From the NCBI GenBank assembly GCA_045534775.1, contig JAZSKI010000049.1:35235-99234 (forward strand): a DNA stretch of 64,000 nt, in the 5' to 3' direction. A program made the translations under genes and the position numbers. Below the pieces are notes generated by a model. It was given only the letters and a program-made list of their open reading frames with translations, did no database searches and was not told where the DNA came from. This DNA comes from JAZOTK01 sp045534775 (GTDB lineage: Bacteria; Bacillota; Clostridia; RUG12999). Shown here in pieces: positions 7,136 to 16,685 of the stretch (its first letter is position 1; each line of letters begins with the position of its first letter).

Positions 7136-7543
7136 TTATTTATCTAAATATGCTTGCAACAAAATCACGGCAGATACTGTATCTACTACGTTTCTGCGTT
7201 TTCTGCTGCCTGACATATCTACATCGTTAAGTATTCTGTGAGCCTCTACGGTGGAGAGCCTTTCGTCAATGAATTCATACTCTTTTCCCGACATTGCCGA
7301 CAGTTTTTCGGCAAATTCTCTCGCAAGCTGTGCCGATTCGCCTTCCGTACCGTCCATATTCTTCGGCAAACCCATTAATATTTTATCCACTTTTTCCGAA
7401 GATATAATCTCATTTACCTTTTCAAGCTGTATTCTGAAATTTTTTTCGTGGACGGTAGCATAGGGCGTGGCAAGTATTCCGAGGGCATCGCTTATTGCAC
7501 AGCCTATCCTTGCTTTACCGTAATCCAGGCATAAAATCTTCAT
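7136..7543 (-). CDS. ruvX: RuvX/YqgF family Holliday-junction resolvase-like nuclease
   Basis: A 135-residue RNase-H-fold protein starting MKILCLDYGKARIGCAISD, with the first catalytic aspartate in LDYG, the conserved LMGLPKNMDGTEG loop and the ERLSTVEAHR motif near residues 100-110. The family has been linked to Holliday-junction resolution and to pre-16S rRNA processing. I use the ATG at 7543, which has AAGGAGA 6 nt upstream, instead of 7564. The upstream csaB gene ends at 7554. Confidence 0.9.
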   Translation of the reverse strand: MKILCLDYGKARIGCAISDALGILATPYATVHEKNFRIQLEKVNEIISSEKVDKILMGLPKNMDGTEGESAQLAREFAEKLSAMSGKEYEFIDERLSTVEAHRILNDVDMSGSRKRRNVVDTVSAVILLQAYLDK

Positions 7544-7553
7544 ATAAATCTCC

Positions 7554-9764
7554 TTATTGTTCAATGATATTTATGGCTATTTCAGCAGATTTTTCGGATT
7601 TCTGTTTAAACTTTTCTGCCGATGCTTTAAGCTCTTCCCGGATAGTATCTCCGTTTTCAAAGGCTTTATCAATCATCATCTTATAATCTCCGCCCGTCAT
7701 AGCGCGAGGGTCGAGAAAATACGGTTGATTAATATATTTCAGGAAATTACTTACCTTCGGATCGTATGCAATTCCCACAGGCGGTACTCCGTAAAGAGTG
7801 GCGTAAATCAGCATATGCAATCTTACAGATACTACCATACTGCTTTTTGCTACTATTCCGAGAGTTTCGGGGATACCGACTCTCCTGCTTATAAAGATGC
7901 CTTTGTTTTTCATTTTAGCTACAATGCTTCTGCTTATTGACGCATCATAAGGATATTGCATAGGTATAAATACGGGTCTGAGCTTGTAGTTGTCGTAAAT
8001 GTAGTCCGCCATTTCTGCACATCTCGTATCAAAATCCTCGGGACATTTATCCCATTTGCGAACAGATATGCAGACGAATTTTTCTTCCTCGCCCAAGCCG
8101 TATTGTGCGAGTAGCTTTCCCGCGTTTTCGGTATTATCCTCACTTATGCTGAAAACAGGGTCTGCCGTCACCTCGCAGGTCGGCGTTCTGACTCCTAAGG
8201 CTCTTAACTCCTCTAAGGAGTCGTCATCACGCAAAGTTATATAATCCACCCGATTAATAACTCTTTTAACTCTTCTGCGATTTAACTTTTTGTTTATGGG
8301 CCCGATACCGTTAGCATAGAGCACAACCTTGCAACCGTATTTTTTAGCTTTTGCTGTTATAAAGAGATAATATAAAAGAGATTTTGTGCTTGTTACGTCC
8401 TGAATCAGGCTTCCGCCGCCCAGGATAAACAGTTTGGAATTTTTTATCTCTTTAAATACCTTTATAATATCGTATCTGTGTGTGGCACGAACGCCGTACA
8501 TCTCCGAGGTTTCCTTGGGGTTGAAGGACATCACATTTATTGAAATATCCTTTTTCAGTTTGCGGAGTGAATGAACTATCGCATATAAAAGGGCATCGTC
8601 GCCGCTGTTTTTATATCCGTAATATCCCAGAACGGTAACGTCGTTTTTACCGTTTCGGGTGCCGCGGCGATACAGCTCTAAATTATCTTCTGTCATTCTT
8701 TCCAGCGAATAGTGACACATTACTATGTTTCTGTTGTATCTGCCCATTTCATAGAGCAGGCTGTCATCCGATTCAAGGATAGTTATCAAATCATTTTTGA
8801 GTATTTCGCTGTCAACAGGCAGACAGCCGCGGCAGGTGAAATTATTATTCCTTGCCACGTCAACATTCTCGCGCGTTAATATGCCGATATAGCCTTCAAC
8901 TCCCGCCACTATTACAGGCTTTGCCATAGACATAGATTCAAGGATTGCACGGGCTACACCTACGCAAACGGCAGCAGAAGATAAGAGGCGGTTTACATCT
9001 ATCCTCGCTCCCGTCATAACGACGGCACGTCTGCCGAGATTTTTGTTAATCTGCGTTGCTCTTGCTTTTAAGGTTTTGGCAATGTTTCCTTCGCCTATTA
9101 TCATCAGTTCAATATCGGGGATTTTCATTGCTATATCCTCAAAAACATCTAACAGCTTTATAAGCGGGAGGCACACATCATCGTTGAGTCTGCTCATATA
9201 GACTATTCTTTTTGCACCGGGTTGAAGCCCGAATTCTTCACAGATGTCATCATATCTGTTGTCGGGAGAAAATTTTTCCACATCCACGCCGTTAGTGCTG
9301 ACTATAATATTTTCAGGGCTGACCTTATAGTTTTTCATCAGATATTTTTTTATATCCTCGCTGACAGCAAGACTGTAATCTCCCCAATTTGTCAGAAATT
9401 TCAAGCCCTTTGCCGTGACGTATGTTCCGTGGGTTGAGGTCACGAAATTAAATTTAACGGTTTTCCTGATAAGCCCGCATATAAATCCCGGGATGCGGGC
9501 ATGGGCGTGAACTATATCGGGTTTTTCTGTTTTTATTATCTCTTTAAGGATACCGTAAGCCTTTGCCATACATCTCAGGTCGCGCTTGCTTAAGGGAGCT
9601 TTATAGTGCTTTATACCGCATTTTTCTACCTCAGGCAGATATGCTCCCCCATCGGATACCATAATTATATCGTGACCCTTTCGTTTAAGCTGTTTCGACA
9701 GCTCTACCACGTGGGTTTCGGCTCCTCCGATATCAAGTCCCATAAGTGTCATCAGTATTTTCAT
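7554..9764 (-). CDS. csaB: Fusion of GT4 glycosyltransferase and CsaB-type polysaccharide pyruvyl transferase
   Basis: A 736-residue two-domain protein. Residues about 1-370 form a GT-B glycosyltransferase of family 4 (GLDIGGAETHVVELS near the start; sugar-donor region AILESMSMAKPVI around 278). The first glutamate of the usual EX7E motif appears to be replaced by valine. Residues about 377-736 are a CsaB pyruvyl transferase, with GYYGYKNSGDDALL, LGGGSLIQDVTS and ANGIGPI. CsaB adds ketal-linked pyruvate to the secondary wall polymer that SLH domains recognise. SLH proteins occur elsewhere in the window (38.9 and 60.3 kb), which supports that role. It is followed by ruvX after 10 nt. Confidence 0.9.
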   Translation of the reverse strand: MKILMTLMGLDIGGAETHVVELSKQLKRKGHDIIMVSDGGAYLPEVEKCGIKHYKAPLSKRDLRCMAKAYGILKEIIKTEKPDIVHAHARIPGFICGLIRKTVKFNFVTSTHGTYVTAKGLKFLTNWGDYSLAVSEDIKKYLMKNYKVSPENIIVSTNGVDVEKFSPDNRYDDICEEFGLQPGAKRIVYMSRLNDDVCLPLIKLLDVFEDIAMKIPDIELMIIGEGNIAKTLKARATQINKNLGRRAVVMTGARIDVNRLLSSAAVCVGVARAILESMSMAKPVIVAGVEGYIGILTRENVDVARNNNFTCRGCLPVDSEILKNDLITILESDDSLLYEMGRYNRNIVMCHYSLERMTEDNLELYRRGTRNGKNDVTVLGYYGYKNSGDDALLYAIVHSLRKLKKDISINVMSFNPKETSEMYGVRATHRYDIIKVFKEIKNSKLFILGGGSLIQDVTSTKSLLYYLFITAKAKKYGCKVVLYANGIGPINKKLNRRRVKRVINRVDYITLRDDDSLEELRALGVRTPTCEVTADPVFSISEDNTENAGKLLAQYGLGEEEKFVCISVRKWDKCPEDFDTRCAEMADYIYDNYKLRPVFIPMQYPYDASISRSIVAKMKNKGIFISRRVGIPETLGIVAKSSMVVSVRLHMLIYATLYGVPPVGIAYDPKVSNFLKYINQPYFLDPRAMTGGDYKMMIDKAFENGDTIREELKASAEKFKQKSEKSAEIAINIIEQ

Positions 9765-9807
9765 ACCTAACTCTCCATTCTGTCATATCAATATTTTGCC
9801 GTCTTTA

Positions 9808-11682
9808 CTAATTCTTTTTTGTTTTTTCGGGCAATATACCGTTATCGTATAAAAATAACAAATTTTTTAACTCATTAATTTTCTCCGAAAGCCTTTTCCC
9901 TATATCCGTATCTTTAACCATAAGTCTTTTTTTGTCTTTTTGAACTATATCTCTTTGTGACATCATCTCTTCATTACTTCTGATCAGTTCATCAATATTT
10001 TCAAATTCCTCGTGTGCCGTCAGCATCAGCCCGTGGGAATCGAAGGTAAGAGTGTATCCGGCAATACCGGTTTCTTTACGGTATGTTTTTGACATTCCGC
10101 CGTCAATCAGAATCAGCTTTCCGTTTGCCTTTATCGGGCTTTCGCCCTCTTTAAGCTTGACCGGTATATGTCCGTTTATTATATGCCCTTTCCTAATCTC
10201 CATATCAAATTCCTTCAAGATTCTGTTACATACATCAACATCATCCTGGAAGTTAAAATAGGGTTGTTTTTCTTCAATATGAGCCTTTTTATCTTTAATA
10301 TACATTCTCTCAAAGGTTGTCATATTCTTTTTGCCGAACAAGGGAGATTGCGGCGAACACCACATATACCAGAAAAAGTCCGGATTTTCTCTTGTAGCAT
10401 ATATTTTTCTCAATTCTCTTTCGCAATAATCGAGATGTTTTTTACCCGACAGCTTCGTTCCGCCAATATCAACAACCAAAAATTTGCCGTTCTCATCCAT
10501 CGGAATACATCCGTGGTACAATAAATTATCATTATAGCATTTGTAGATAGACCCTTTGTCAAACAAATATCTTAAATGCTTTTGCATCTTTTCGCTGTTA
10601 ATAAAGCTGTGTCTGAAGTTTGCCATTATTTCTTTTTCTTTATCCGTCAGCTCGGATAATTCCGGGTTTCCCGAAGCAAGCAACTCTTTAAGGTTTATAT
10701 CATATCCGCACCATTTGGAATTAGCTACATCTACCTTGTCAAGCTTTGTCTGGGCGTCCATAGAAAATTGCGGATTATTACGTATCGTCATATCCTCCAG
10801 CTTAAATCTGATGACAGAAATAGCCTTGTACATTTTTTCTGCGCTGTTTTTTCCGCTGTAATAGCGATTGGCAAAATGCTCCAGCTTTCGCAGGCTTATA
10901 CCGTAGCCTTCCTCCAGAAATATCGTATTCCCGTATTTCATGCTGTTGGCAAGAACTACAGCAATACAGACCTCACTACCCAGCATTGCTCCCATCCAGA
11001 CAATATCATGATTCCCCCATTGTATGTCAACCGACCTGCAATTCATTATTATATCCATTACCAAATCCGGTCTTGGACCTCTGTCAAAAATATCTCCGAC
11101 AATATGCAGATGGTCTATTATAAGCTTTCTTATAAGTGCCGATATTTCTATTATAAAGTCATCTGCACTTTCTAATTCTATTATGCCACCAATAATTTCG
11201 TTGTAATATTTATTTTTGTTAATACTTTTCGTATCACAGTTTAATAATTCGTCTATTATGTAGGCATACTTTTCCGGCAAAGCCTTTCTCACCTTTGAAC
11301 GGGTATATTTTGCACACGCAAGATTACAAACCTTGATTAATCTTAACAAGGTTTCCTTATACCATTCCTTGTCCCTGTCCGCTTCCTTCAGTATTCTTTC
11401 CGGATAGTAAATAAGATTAGCCAGCTTGGTTTGTTCGGTTTCTGACAGACTGCTACCGTAAGCCGCAACCACTTTTTCTTTTATTGCTCCCGATGCTGTT
11501 GTCATAACGTGCGAAAAATGTTCATATTCTCCGTGTATATCGCTCACGAAATGTTCTGTTGCTTTCGGCAAATTCACTATAGCTCTTAAATTAATTATTT
11601 CAGATTTTACATCTTTTATTGTCGGAAAACTCTCCGCTAAAAGCTTGTAATACTTTAATTCGTCGTGGATAACCAAGCTCAT
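9808..11682 (-). CDS. fbp: Class III fructose-1,6-bisphosphatase
   Basis: A 624-residue protein of the Firmicute-specific fructose-bisphosphatase class III, a gluconeogenic enzyme unrelated to the class I and II types. It shows metallophosphatase-type motifs: FVSDIHGEYEHF (about 47-58), HIVGDIFDRGPRPD (about 192-205), WGNHDIVWMGA (about 222-232) and INGHIPVKLKEGESP near residue 500. The length agrees with the family (about 640). AAGGAGAT lies just before the ATG. It sits between folD and csaB in the minus-strand block. Confidence 0.95.
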   Translation of the reverse strand: MSLVIHDELKYYKLLAESFPTIKDVKSEIINLRAIVNLPKATEHFVSDIHGEYEHFSHVMTTASGAIKEKVVAAYGSSLSETEQTKLANLIYYPERILKEADRDKEWYKETLLRLIKVCNLACAKYTRSKVRKALPEKYAYIIDELLNCDTKSINKNKYYNEIIGGIIELESADDFIIEISALIRKLIIDHLHIVGDIFDRGPRPDLVMDIIMNCRSVDIQWGNHDIVWMGAMLGSEVCIAVVLANSMKYGNTIFLEEGYGISLRKLEHFANRYYSGKNSAEKMYKAISVIRFKLEDMTIRNNPQFSMDAQTKLDKVDVANSKWCGYDINLKELLASGNPELSELTDKEKEIMANFRHSFINSEKMQKHLRYLFDKGSIYKCYNDNLLYHGCIPMDENGKFLVVDIGGTKLSGKKHLDYCERELRKIYATRENPDFFWYMWCSPQSPLFGKKNMTTFERMYIKDKKAHIEEKQPYFNFQDDVDVCNRILKEFDMEIRKGHIINGHIPVKLKEGESPIKANGKLILIDGGMSKTYRKETGIAGYTLTFDSHGLMLTAHEEFENIDELIRSNEEMMSQRDIVQKDKKRLMVKDTDIGKRLSEKINELKNLLFLYDNGILPEKTKKN

Positions 11683-11721
11683 ATCTCCTTTCCGTCTTAT
11701 TCCTGTTTCACGGCACTACGT

Positions 11722-12567
11722 CTATTCAGCTTGTAAAATTGCCGCCTTAACTGTGTTTTTCATAAGCATGGCTATTGTCATAGGACCTACGCCACCCGGC
11801 ACGGGGGTAATTGCTCCTGCTACCTTGCTTACTTCATCATAATCAACATCGCCGCACAGCTTGCCTTCGCTGTTTCTGTTCATACCAACGTCAATAACCA
11901 CAGCGCCTTCCTTTACCATATCGGCTTTGATAAGACCTGCCACTCCTACTGCCGCTACCAGAATATCTGCTTCAAGGCATTTCTCCTTTAAATCGCGGGT
12001 TCTTGAATGGCAAATGGTAACCGTACCGTTTTTATGAAGCAGAAGCATCGCCTGAGGCTTACCTACAATATTACTTCTTCCCACAACTACGCAGTTTTTG
12101 CCTGCAACCTCTACGCCGCTTTCGGCAATAAGCTCCATAACACCCGCCGGAGTACACGGCAGAAAATCAAAATCGCCTATCATAATTTTACCCACATTAA
12201 CGGGATGGAAAGCGTCTACGTCTTTGTTTGGATTAATTCTGTTTAAAACTGCCTTCTCGTCAAAATGCTTTGGTAAGGGAAGCTGTACCAGAATACCGCT
12301 TATGGTTTTTGTTTCATTAAGAGTATCTATCAGCTCCAACAACTCTTCCTGCGAGGTTTCCGCAGGAAGTGCATATTCCTCGGAATATATACCCGTCTGC
12401 TCGCAGGCTTTCTTTTTATTGTTAACATACACCCTTGATGCAGGGTCATCACCGACTATAATTACAGCAAGTCCCGGGTTAATGCCTTTTCCTTTCAGCT
12501 CTGCCACCTCTTGTGCCAGCTCTGCCTTTATCCTTGTTGATACCATTTTTCCGTCTAAAATTTTCAT
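11722..12567 (-). CDS. folD: Bifunctional methylenetetrahydrofolate dehydrogenase / methenyl-THF cyclohydrolase
   Basis: A 281-residue FolD, which interconverts 5,10-methylene-, methenyl- and 10-formyl-THF. Visible signatures are YVNNKKKACEQTGI with the catalytic lysine (about 49-62), GILVQLPLPKH (about 94-104), the NADP-binding VVGRSNIVGKP (about 162-172) and the C-terminal PVPGGVGPMTIAML. The start at 12567 has GGAGGTAGAAAAA before it, but both signal and start lie inside the 3' end of ygiQ, which overlaps folD by 89 nt in another frame. Confidence 0.96.
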   Translation of the reverse strand: MKILDGKMVSTRIKAELAQEVAELKGKGINPGLAVIIVGDDPASRVYVNNKKKACEQTGIYSEEYALPAETSQEELLELIDTLNETKTISGILVQLPLPKHFDEKAVLNRINPNKDVDAFHPVNVGKIMIGDFDFLPCTPAGVMELIAESGVEVAGKNCVVVGRSNIVGKPQAMLLLHKNGTVTICHSRTRDLKEKCLEADILVAAVGVAGLIKADMVKEGAVVIDVGMNRNSEGKLCGDVDYDEVSKVAGAITPVPGGVGPMTIAMLMKNTVKAAILQAE

Positions 12568-14383
12568 TTTTTCTACCTCCGTCTTCTTTATGTTCAGGCC
12601 TTATAAGACAATCCTTACCAAACCCTATTAAATCCTCTCGTCCCGCTTTTTGTAAAGCTTTTCTTACTATCGCCGCATTCTCAGGGCGGTTAAACTGTAG
12701 CAATGCTCTTTGCATTTTCTTTTCTTCGGAGGTATTTGCCACATATACCTCTTTCATGGTCCCGGGGTCAATTCCCGTATAATACATACAGGTTGAGATT
12801 GTGCCCGGTGTGGGATAAAAATCCTGTACCTGCTGTGGATTAATCCCCTCTTTTTTCAGATACACCGCCAGCTCTACCGCCGATTTAAGGGTCGACCCGG
12901 GGTGACTTGACATAAGATAAGGTACCAGATACTGTTTTTTGCCTAATTTTTCATTTATCTTATAAAATTTCTGACAAAAGCTTCTGTACACATCATTGCC
13001 GGGTTTCCCCATTTTTTCTAAAACCTCGCCGCTTACGTGTTCAGGTGCCACCTTAAGCTGACCGCTTACATGATGTTCGCATATTTCCCGCAGAAACTCA
13101 TCACTTTTATCTGCCATTATATAGTCAAATCTAAGTCCCGAACGGATAAAAACTTTTTTTATCCCGTCAATTCTTCGCAGTTTCCTGAGCAGCTCAAGAT
13201 AATCCTTATGGGACACCTTCATATTGGGGCATACCTTTGGATAAAGGCATTGCTTTGACGGGCAGACTCCGTTTTTCAGCTGATTGTCGCAGGCAGGGTC
13301 ACGGAAATTCGCCGTCGGACCGCCTACATCGTGAATATACCCTTTAAATCCGTGATGGTGGGTTATTTTTTCAGCCTCCTGCAAAATTGACTGATGACTT
13401 CTGCTTTGAACTATACGTCCCTGATGAAACGCAAGAGCGCAGAAATTACAGCTTCCGAAACAGCCTCTTGAGCTTATTATACTGAACTGCACCTCTTCAA
13501 TAGCGGGAACTCCGCCCATTTTTTCATATATGGGATGGGGTTCACGCATAAAGTTCAAAGAAAATACTCTGTCCAGCTCCTTACGGCTGAGTGGCATCGC
13601 AGGTTTGTTTTGTACCAAATATCTGCCGGCACATTCCTGCACCACCGTTTTCCCTCTGACAGGGTCGTTATGATAATATTGCAGTTTCACCGCTTTTGCG
13701 TATTCCTCTTTTGACCCTGCAACCTCTTTAAAGGAAGGACACATAACGTAATCCTGCAATCCATCTGTAGTTTTGGCAATATACGCCGTCCCGTCAATAT
13801 AGGTAAGCTGAGAAATATCAAAGCCTTCATTGAGCGCCTTTGCCACTTCGGCTATAATCCTCTCGCCCATTCCGTAGATAAGCAAATCCGCACTACTGTC
13901 AAAAAGAATTGACCTTCTCACCTTGTTGTCCCAATAGTCATAATGGGCGTATCTCCGAAGACTTGCTTCGATTCCGCCTATGATTATGGGTACGTCTCCA
14001 AAGGCTTCACGGATTTTATTACAATAAACTATCGTTGCTCTGTCGGGGCGGCTACCCGCCTTTCCGCCCGGTGAATAAGCATCGTCACTTCTCGGTTTTT
14101 TTGCCGCCGTATAATGTGCCACCATAGAATCTATATTCCCTGCCGATACTAAAAACCCGAGTCTCGGTCTGCCGAATTCCCTGAAGGCTTCGGCATTTTT
14201 TGTGTTCGGTTGAGAAAGAATGGCAATCTTAAAGCCTTCCTTTTCCAGCACTCTTGACAAAATTGCCGCCGCAAAGGAGGGATGGTCCACATAAGCATCT
14301 CCCGTAACAAATACAAAATCTGTCTCTGCCCAGCCTCTCTCTTCCATATCACGCCGATTTATGGGTAAAAAATCCTTTATCAT
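12479..14383 (-). CDS. YgiQ family radical SAM protein
   Basis: A 634-residue radical SAM protein of the YgiQ (UPF0313) family. The N-terminal part (about 1-290) has DVPIIIGGIEASLRRYAHYDYW; the radical SAM cluster motif CFGSCNFCALAFHQGR lies near residues 305-320; a downstream region carries APEHVSGEVLEKMGKP. The substrate is unknown. It overlaps spoIIIE by 4 nt (ATGA). The last 30 or so residues form a basic, low-complexity tail translated through the folD ribosome binding site and the first 89 nt of folD. The tail may be a real extension or the result of losing an earlier stop codon. Confidence 0.88.
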   Translation of the reverse strand: MIKDFLPINRRDMEERGWAETDFVFVTGDAYVDHPSFAAAILSRVLEKEGFKIAILSQPNTKNAEAFREFGRPRLGFLVSAGNIDSMVAHYTAAKKPRSDDAYSPGGKAGSRPDRATIVYCNKIREAFGDVPIIIGGIEASLRRYAHYDYWDNKVRRSILFDSSADLLIYGMGERIIAEVAKALNEGFDISQLTYIDGTAYIAKTTDGLQDYVMCPSFKEVAGSKEEYAKAVKLQYYHNDPVRGKTVVQECAGRYLVQNKPAMPLSRKELDRVFSLNFMREPHPIYEKMGGVPAIEEVQFSIISSRGCFGSCNFCALAFHQGRIVQSRSHQSILQEAEKITHHHGFKGYIHDVGGPTANFRDPACDNQLKNGVCPSKQCLYPKVCPNMKVSHKDYLELLRKLRRIDGIKKVFIRSGLRFDYIMADKSDEFLREICEHHVSGQLKVAPEHVSGEVLEKMGKPGNDVYRSFCQKFYKINEKLGKKQYLVPYLMSSHPGSTLKSAVELAVYLKKEGINPQQVQDFYPTPGTISTCMYYTGIDPGTMKEVYVANTSEEKKMQRALLQFNRPENAAIVRKALQKAGREDLIGFGKDCLIRPEHKEDGGRKNENFRRKNGINKDKGRAGTRGGRAERKRH

Positions 14384-16647
14384 TTTTCATTTTCCATCAT
14401 TTCATTAAATTGTTGTTTTGTCATTATAAGGGTACGGGGTTTGTTACTGCCGTCATAGGTTGATATTACCTTATGCTTATCCAGAATATCAATAAGTCTG
14501 CCTGCTCTTGCATAGCCCACCTTAAGCCTTCTTTGAAGCATAGACGCAGAAACCTGACCCAGTTCAAAAGCTATTTCCGCCGCTTCCTCAAAAAGCTCAT
14601 CCTGTTCGGGACTGCTGTCAGGGGTTGCCGCAGCCGCAGCATTACCTTCAATAGTTTTGAGTATGTCGTGGTTATAGTCGGCAGAAGCCTGTTCCTTTAC
14701 AAAATTAACTATGTTTTCCACATCCGTGTCCGATACAAAGGCACCCTGCACACGGTTTAATTTAGACGTTCCCGCCAGCATCATAAGCATATCGCCTTTA
14801 CCCATAAGCTTTTCTGCACCGCCCGTATCCAAAATGGTACGCGAATCCACCGCACTCGATACGGCAAATGAAATTCTTGACGGGATATTTGCTTTGATTA
14901 CGCCCGTAATAACGTCTACGGAAGGTCTTTGAGTTGCAAGCACCAGATGCATGCCTGCCGCCCTTGCCTTTTGAGCCAGTCGGCAAATATAATCCTGAGC
15001 CTCGCCCGGCGCTACCATCATAAGGTCTGCAAGCTCGTCTATAATTATAACAATCTGCGGTACAATGGTAGCATTTTCATCTTCCTCAAGAAGCTTTTTA
15101 TTATAGCCTTCCAGATCACGAACAGCTTTTTCCGCAAATTTCTGATAGCGTTCCTCCATTTCTTTAACTGCCCAGCAAAGCGCGCCTGCCGCCTTCCTCG
15201 GGTCTGTTACGATAGGTATGAGCAAATGAGGAATTCCGTTGTACATTCCAAGCTCAACCACCTTGGGGTCTACCATTACCAGCTTAACCTCTTCGGGTTT
15301 TGCTTTGTATAAAATACTTGTGATTATGGTGTTTATGCATACACTTTTACCCGACCCCGTTGCTCCCGCAATAAGGAGATGGGGTGTTTTGGCAATATCC
15401 ATAACGGCAACATTGCCGTTTATGTCTCTGCCGACAGCAACTGCCAGCTTTGATTTATGATTTCTGAATTCGGGGGTTTCGATTATACTTCTCATATATA
15501 CCGCCGATACCGTATCGTTTGAAACCTCTACTCCCACGTAGCCCGGCAGAACTTCAATTCTCACATTACTTGCCGGAAGTCTGAGAGCAATGTCCTGGTC
15601 AAGTGCCGTTATTCGGTTTACTTTTATTCCTGCCGCAGGGACTACCTCATACCTGGTTACGCTGGAGCCTCTTGTGATGTTTGTTATCTTTGTTTCTATG
15701 CCGTAGCTGCTGAATATCTCCATCAACTTCGCCGCATTTTCCTTTAAAGTATCTAAGCTACCGCCCGTATGTACCTTGGGTCCTTCATAGAGAAGGTCAA
15801 CTGACGGGAATATATATTCTTTCACAGGTTCGGGTTCCTTGACCTCTCCGTTTTCGTCTATAATCAAATCCTCAGCAATTTGAGCAGGCTCGGTCGGAGT
15901 TTCCTTTTCAGCAGGTTCCGGGGCAGGCTCAGGTGTAGCCGCTTCCTCTTTATCGCTCATAGTATCATTGATAACCAGGTTGTCTGCCCAATTATATTCT
16001 TCCAGGTCGAAGTTATCCTCCTCTTTCTCCTGTTTTTTGGTTTTTTTATGTTCCTTCACCGATTCTTCTTTTATCTTTTCTTCCTTCTCCGCCTTGCGTT
16101 CCTCAAGGTACTCTCTGAAACCCGTAAGCATTTTCCTGAACAAACTAATGAGCGATATTTCAAAGAGAATTACCGTCATTATAAGCAAAATTGCAAATAC
16201 GGTTATAAATCCGCCTACCGTTCCCATAAGCCATATAGCAGGCTCTGCCAAAAGTCCGCCTATAACACCGCCGCCGTGACCTTCCGTCCCGAGACGGAAC
16301 AGCTCTGCAACTCCTCCGTCTGCGGCGGAGTTTGAAATCCTGTGTATAAGCTGAAACAGCATTGATAATGCAGGAGGTATACATAAGATTACCACTATTT
16401 TTGCTGTATTTTTTCCTAAAATTGCCATTATTGCCGCCGCAATAAAGGCTATAGGCAAAATATACGCAATATCTCCAAGCAATCCACAAGCCGCCGCTGA
16501 GAGCCATTCTCCTGCTTTGCCGCCGCCTTCCATCCAGAGGCTGACTATGAAAAATATGCCCAAAGCAACCGCTATGATTGCTATTACTTCCTTCTTTAAA
16601 AATCCCTGTTTTTCATTCTTCTTGCGAACAACCTTCTTTTTAGCCAT
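14380..16647 (-). CDS. spoIIIE: FtsK/SpoIIIE family DNA translocase
   Basis: A 755-residue DNA pump. Four or so N-terminal membrane segments (about 20-180) are followed by an acidic linker rich in Glu, Pro and Lys (about 185-285). The motor carries Walker A in LLIAGATGSGKSVCINT (about 423-439) and Walker B in IVIIIDELADLMM (about 530-542). The C-terminal winged-helix gamma domain (about 690-755, SASMLQRRLKVGYARAGRLI) reads KOPS/SRS sequences. Length and layout fit SpoIIIE, which moves the chromosome into the forespore; vegetative FtsK duty is also possible because no second copy is visible. GAGGATAGGTGA precedes the ATG. Confidence 0.93.
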   Translation of the reverse strand: MAKKKVVRKKNEKQGFLKKEVIAIIAVALGIFFIVSLWMEGGGKAGEWLSAAACGLLGDIAYILPIAFIAAAIMAILGKNTAKIVVILCIPPALSMLFQLIHRISNSAADGGVAELFRLGTEGHGGGVIGGLLAEPAIWLMGTVGGFITVFAILLIMTVILFEISLISLFRKMLTGFREYLEERKAEKEEKIKEESVKEHKKTKKQEKEEDNFDLEEYNWADNLVINDTMSDKEEAATPEPAPEPAEKETPTEPAQIAEDLIIDENGEVKEPEPVKEYIFPSVDLLYEGPKVHTGGSLDTLKENAAKLMEIFSSYGIETKITNITRGSSVTRYEVVPAAGIKVNRITALDQDIALRLPASNVRIEVLPGYVGVEVSNDTVSAVYMRSIIETPEFRNHKSKLAVAVGRDINGNVAVMDIAKTPHLLIAGATGSGKSVCINTIITSILYKAKPEEVKLVMVDPKVVELGMYNGIPHLLIPIVTDPRKAAGALCWAVKEMEERYQKFAEKAVRDLEGYNKKLLEEDENATIVPQIVIIIDELADLMMVAPGEAQDYICRLAQKARAAGMHLVLATQRPSVDVITGVIKANIPSRISFAVSSAVDSRTILDTGGAEKLMGKGDMLMMLAGTSKLNRVQGAFVSDTDVENIVNFVKEQASADYNHDILKTIEGNAAAAATPDSSPEQDELFEEAAEIAFELGQVSASMLQRRLKVGYARAGRLIDILDKHKVISTYDGSNKPRTLIMTKQQFNEMMENEK

Positions 16648-16685
16648 TCACCTATCCTCGCCTTTCTGTTACACATAAAACGTAT

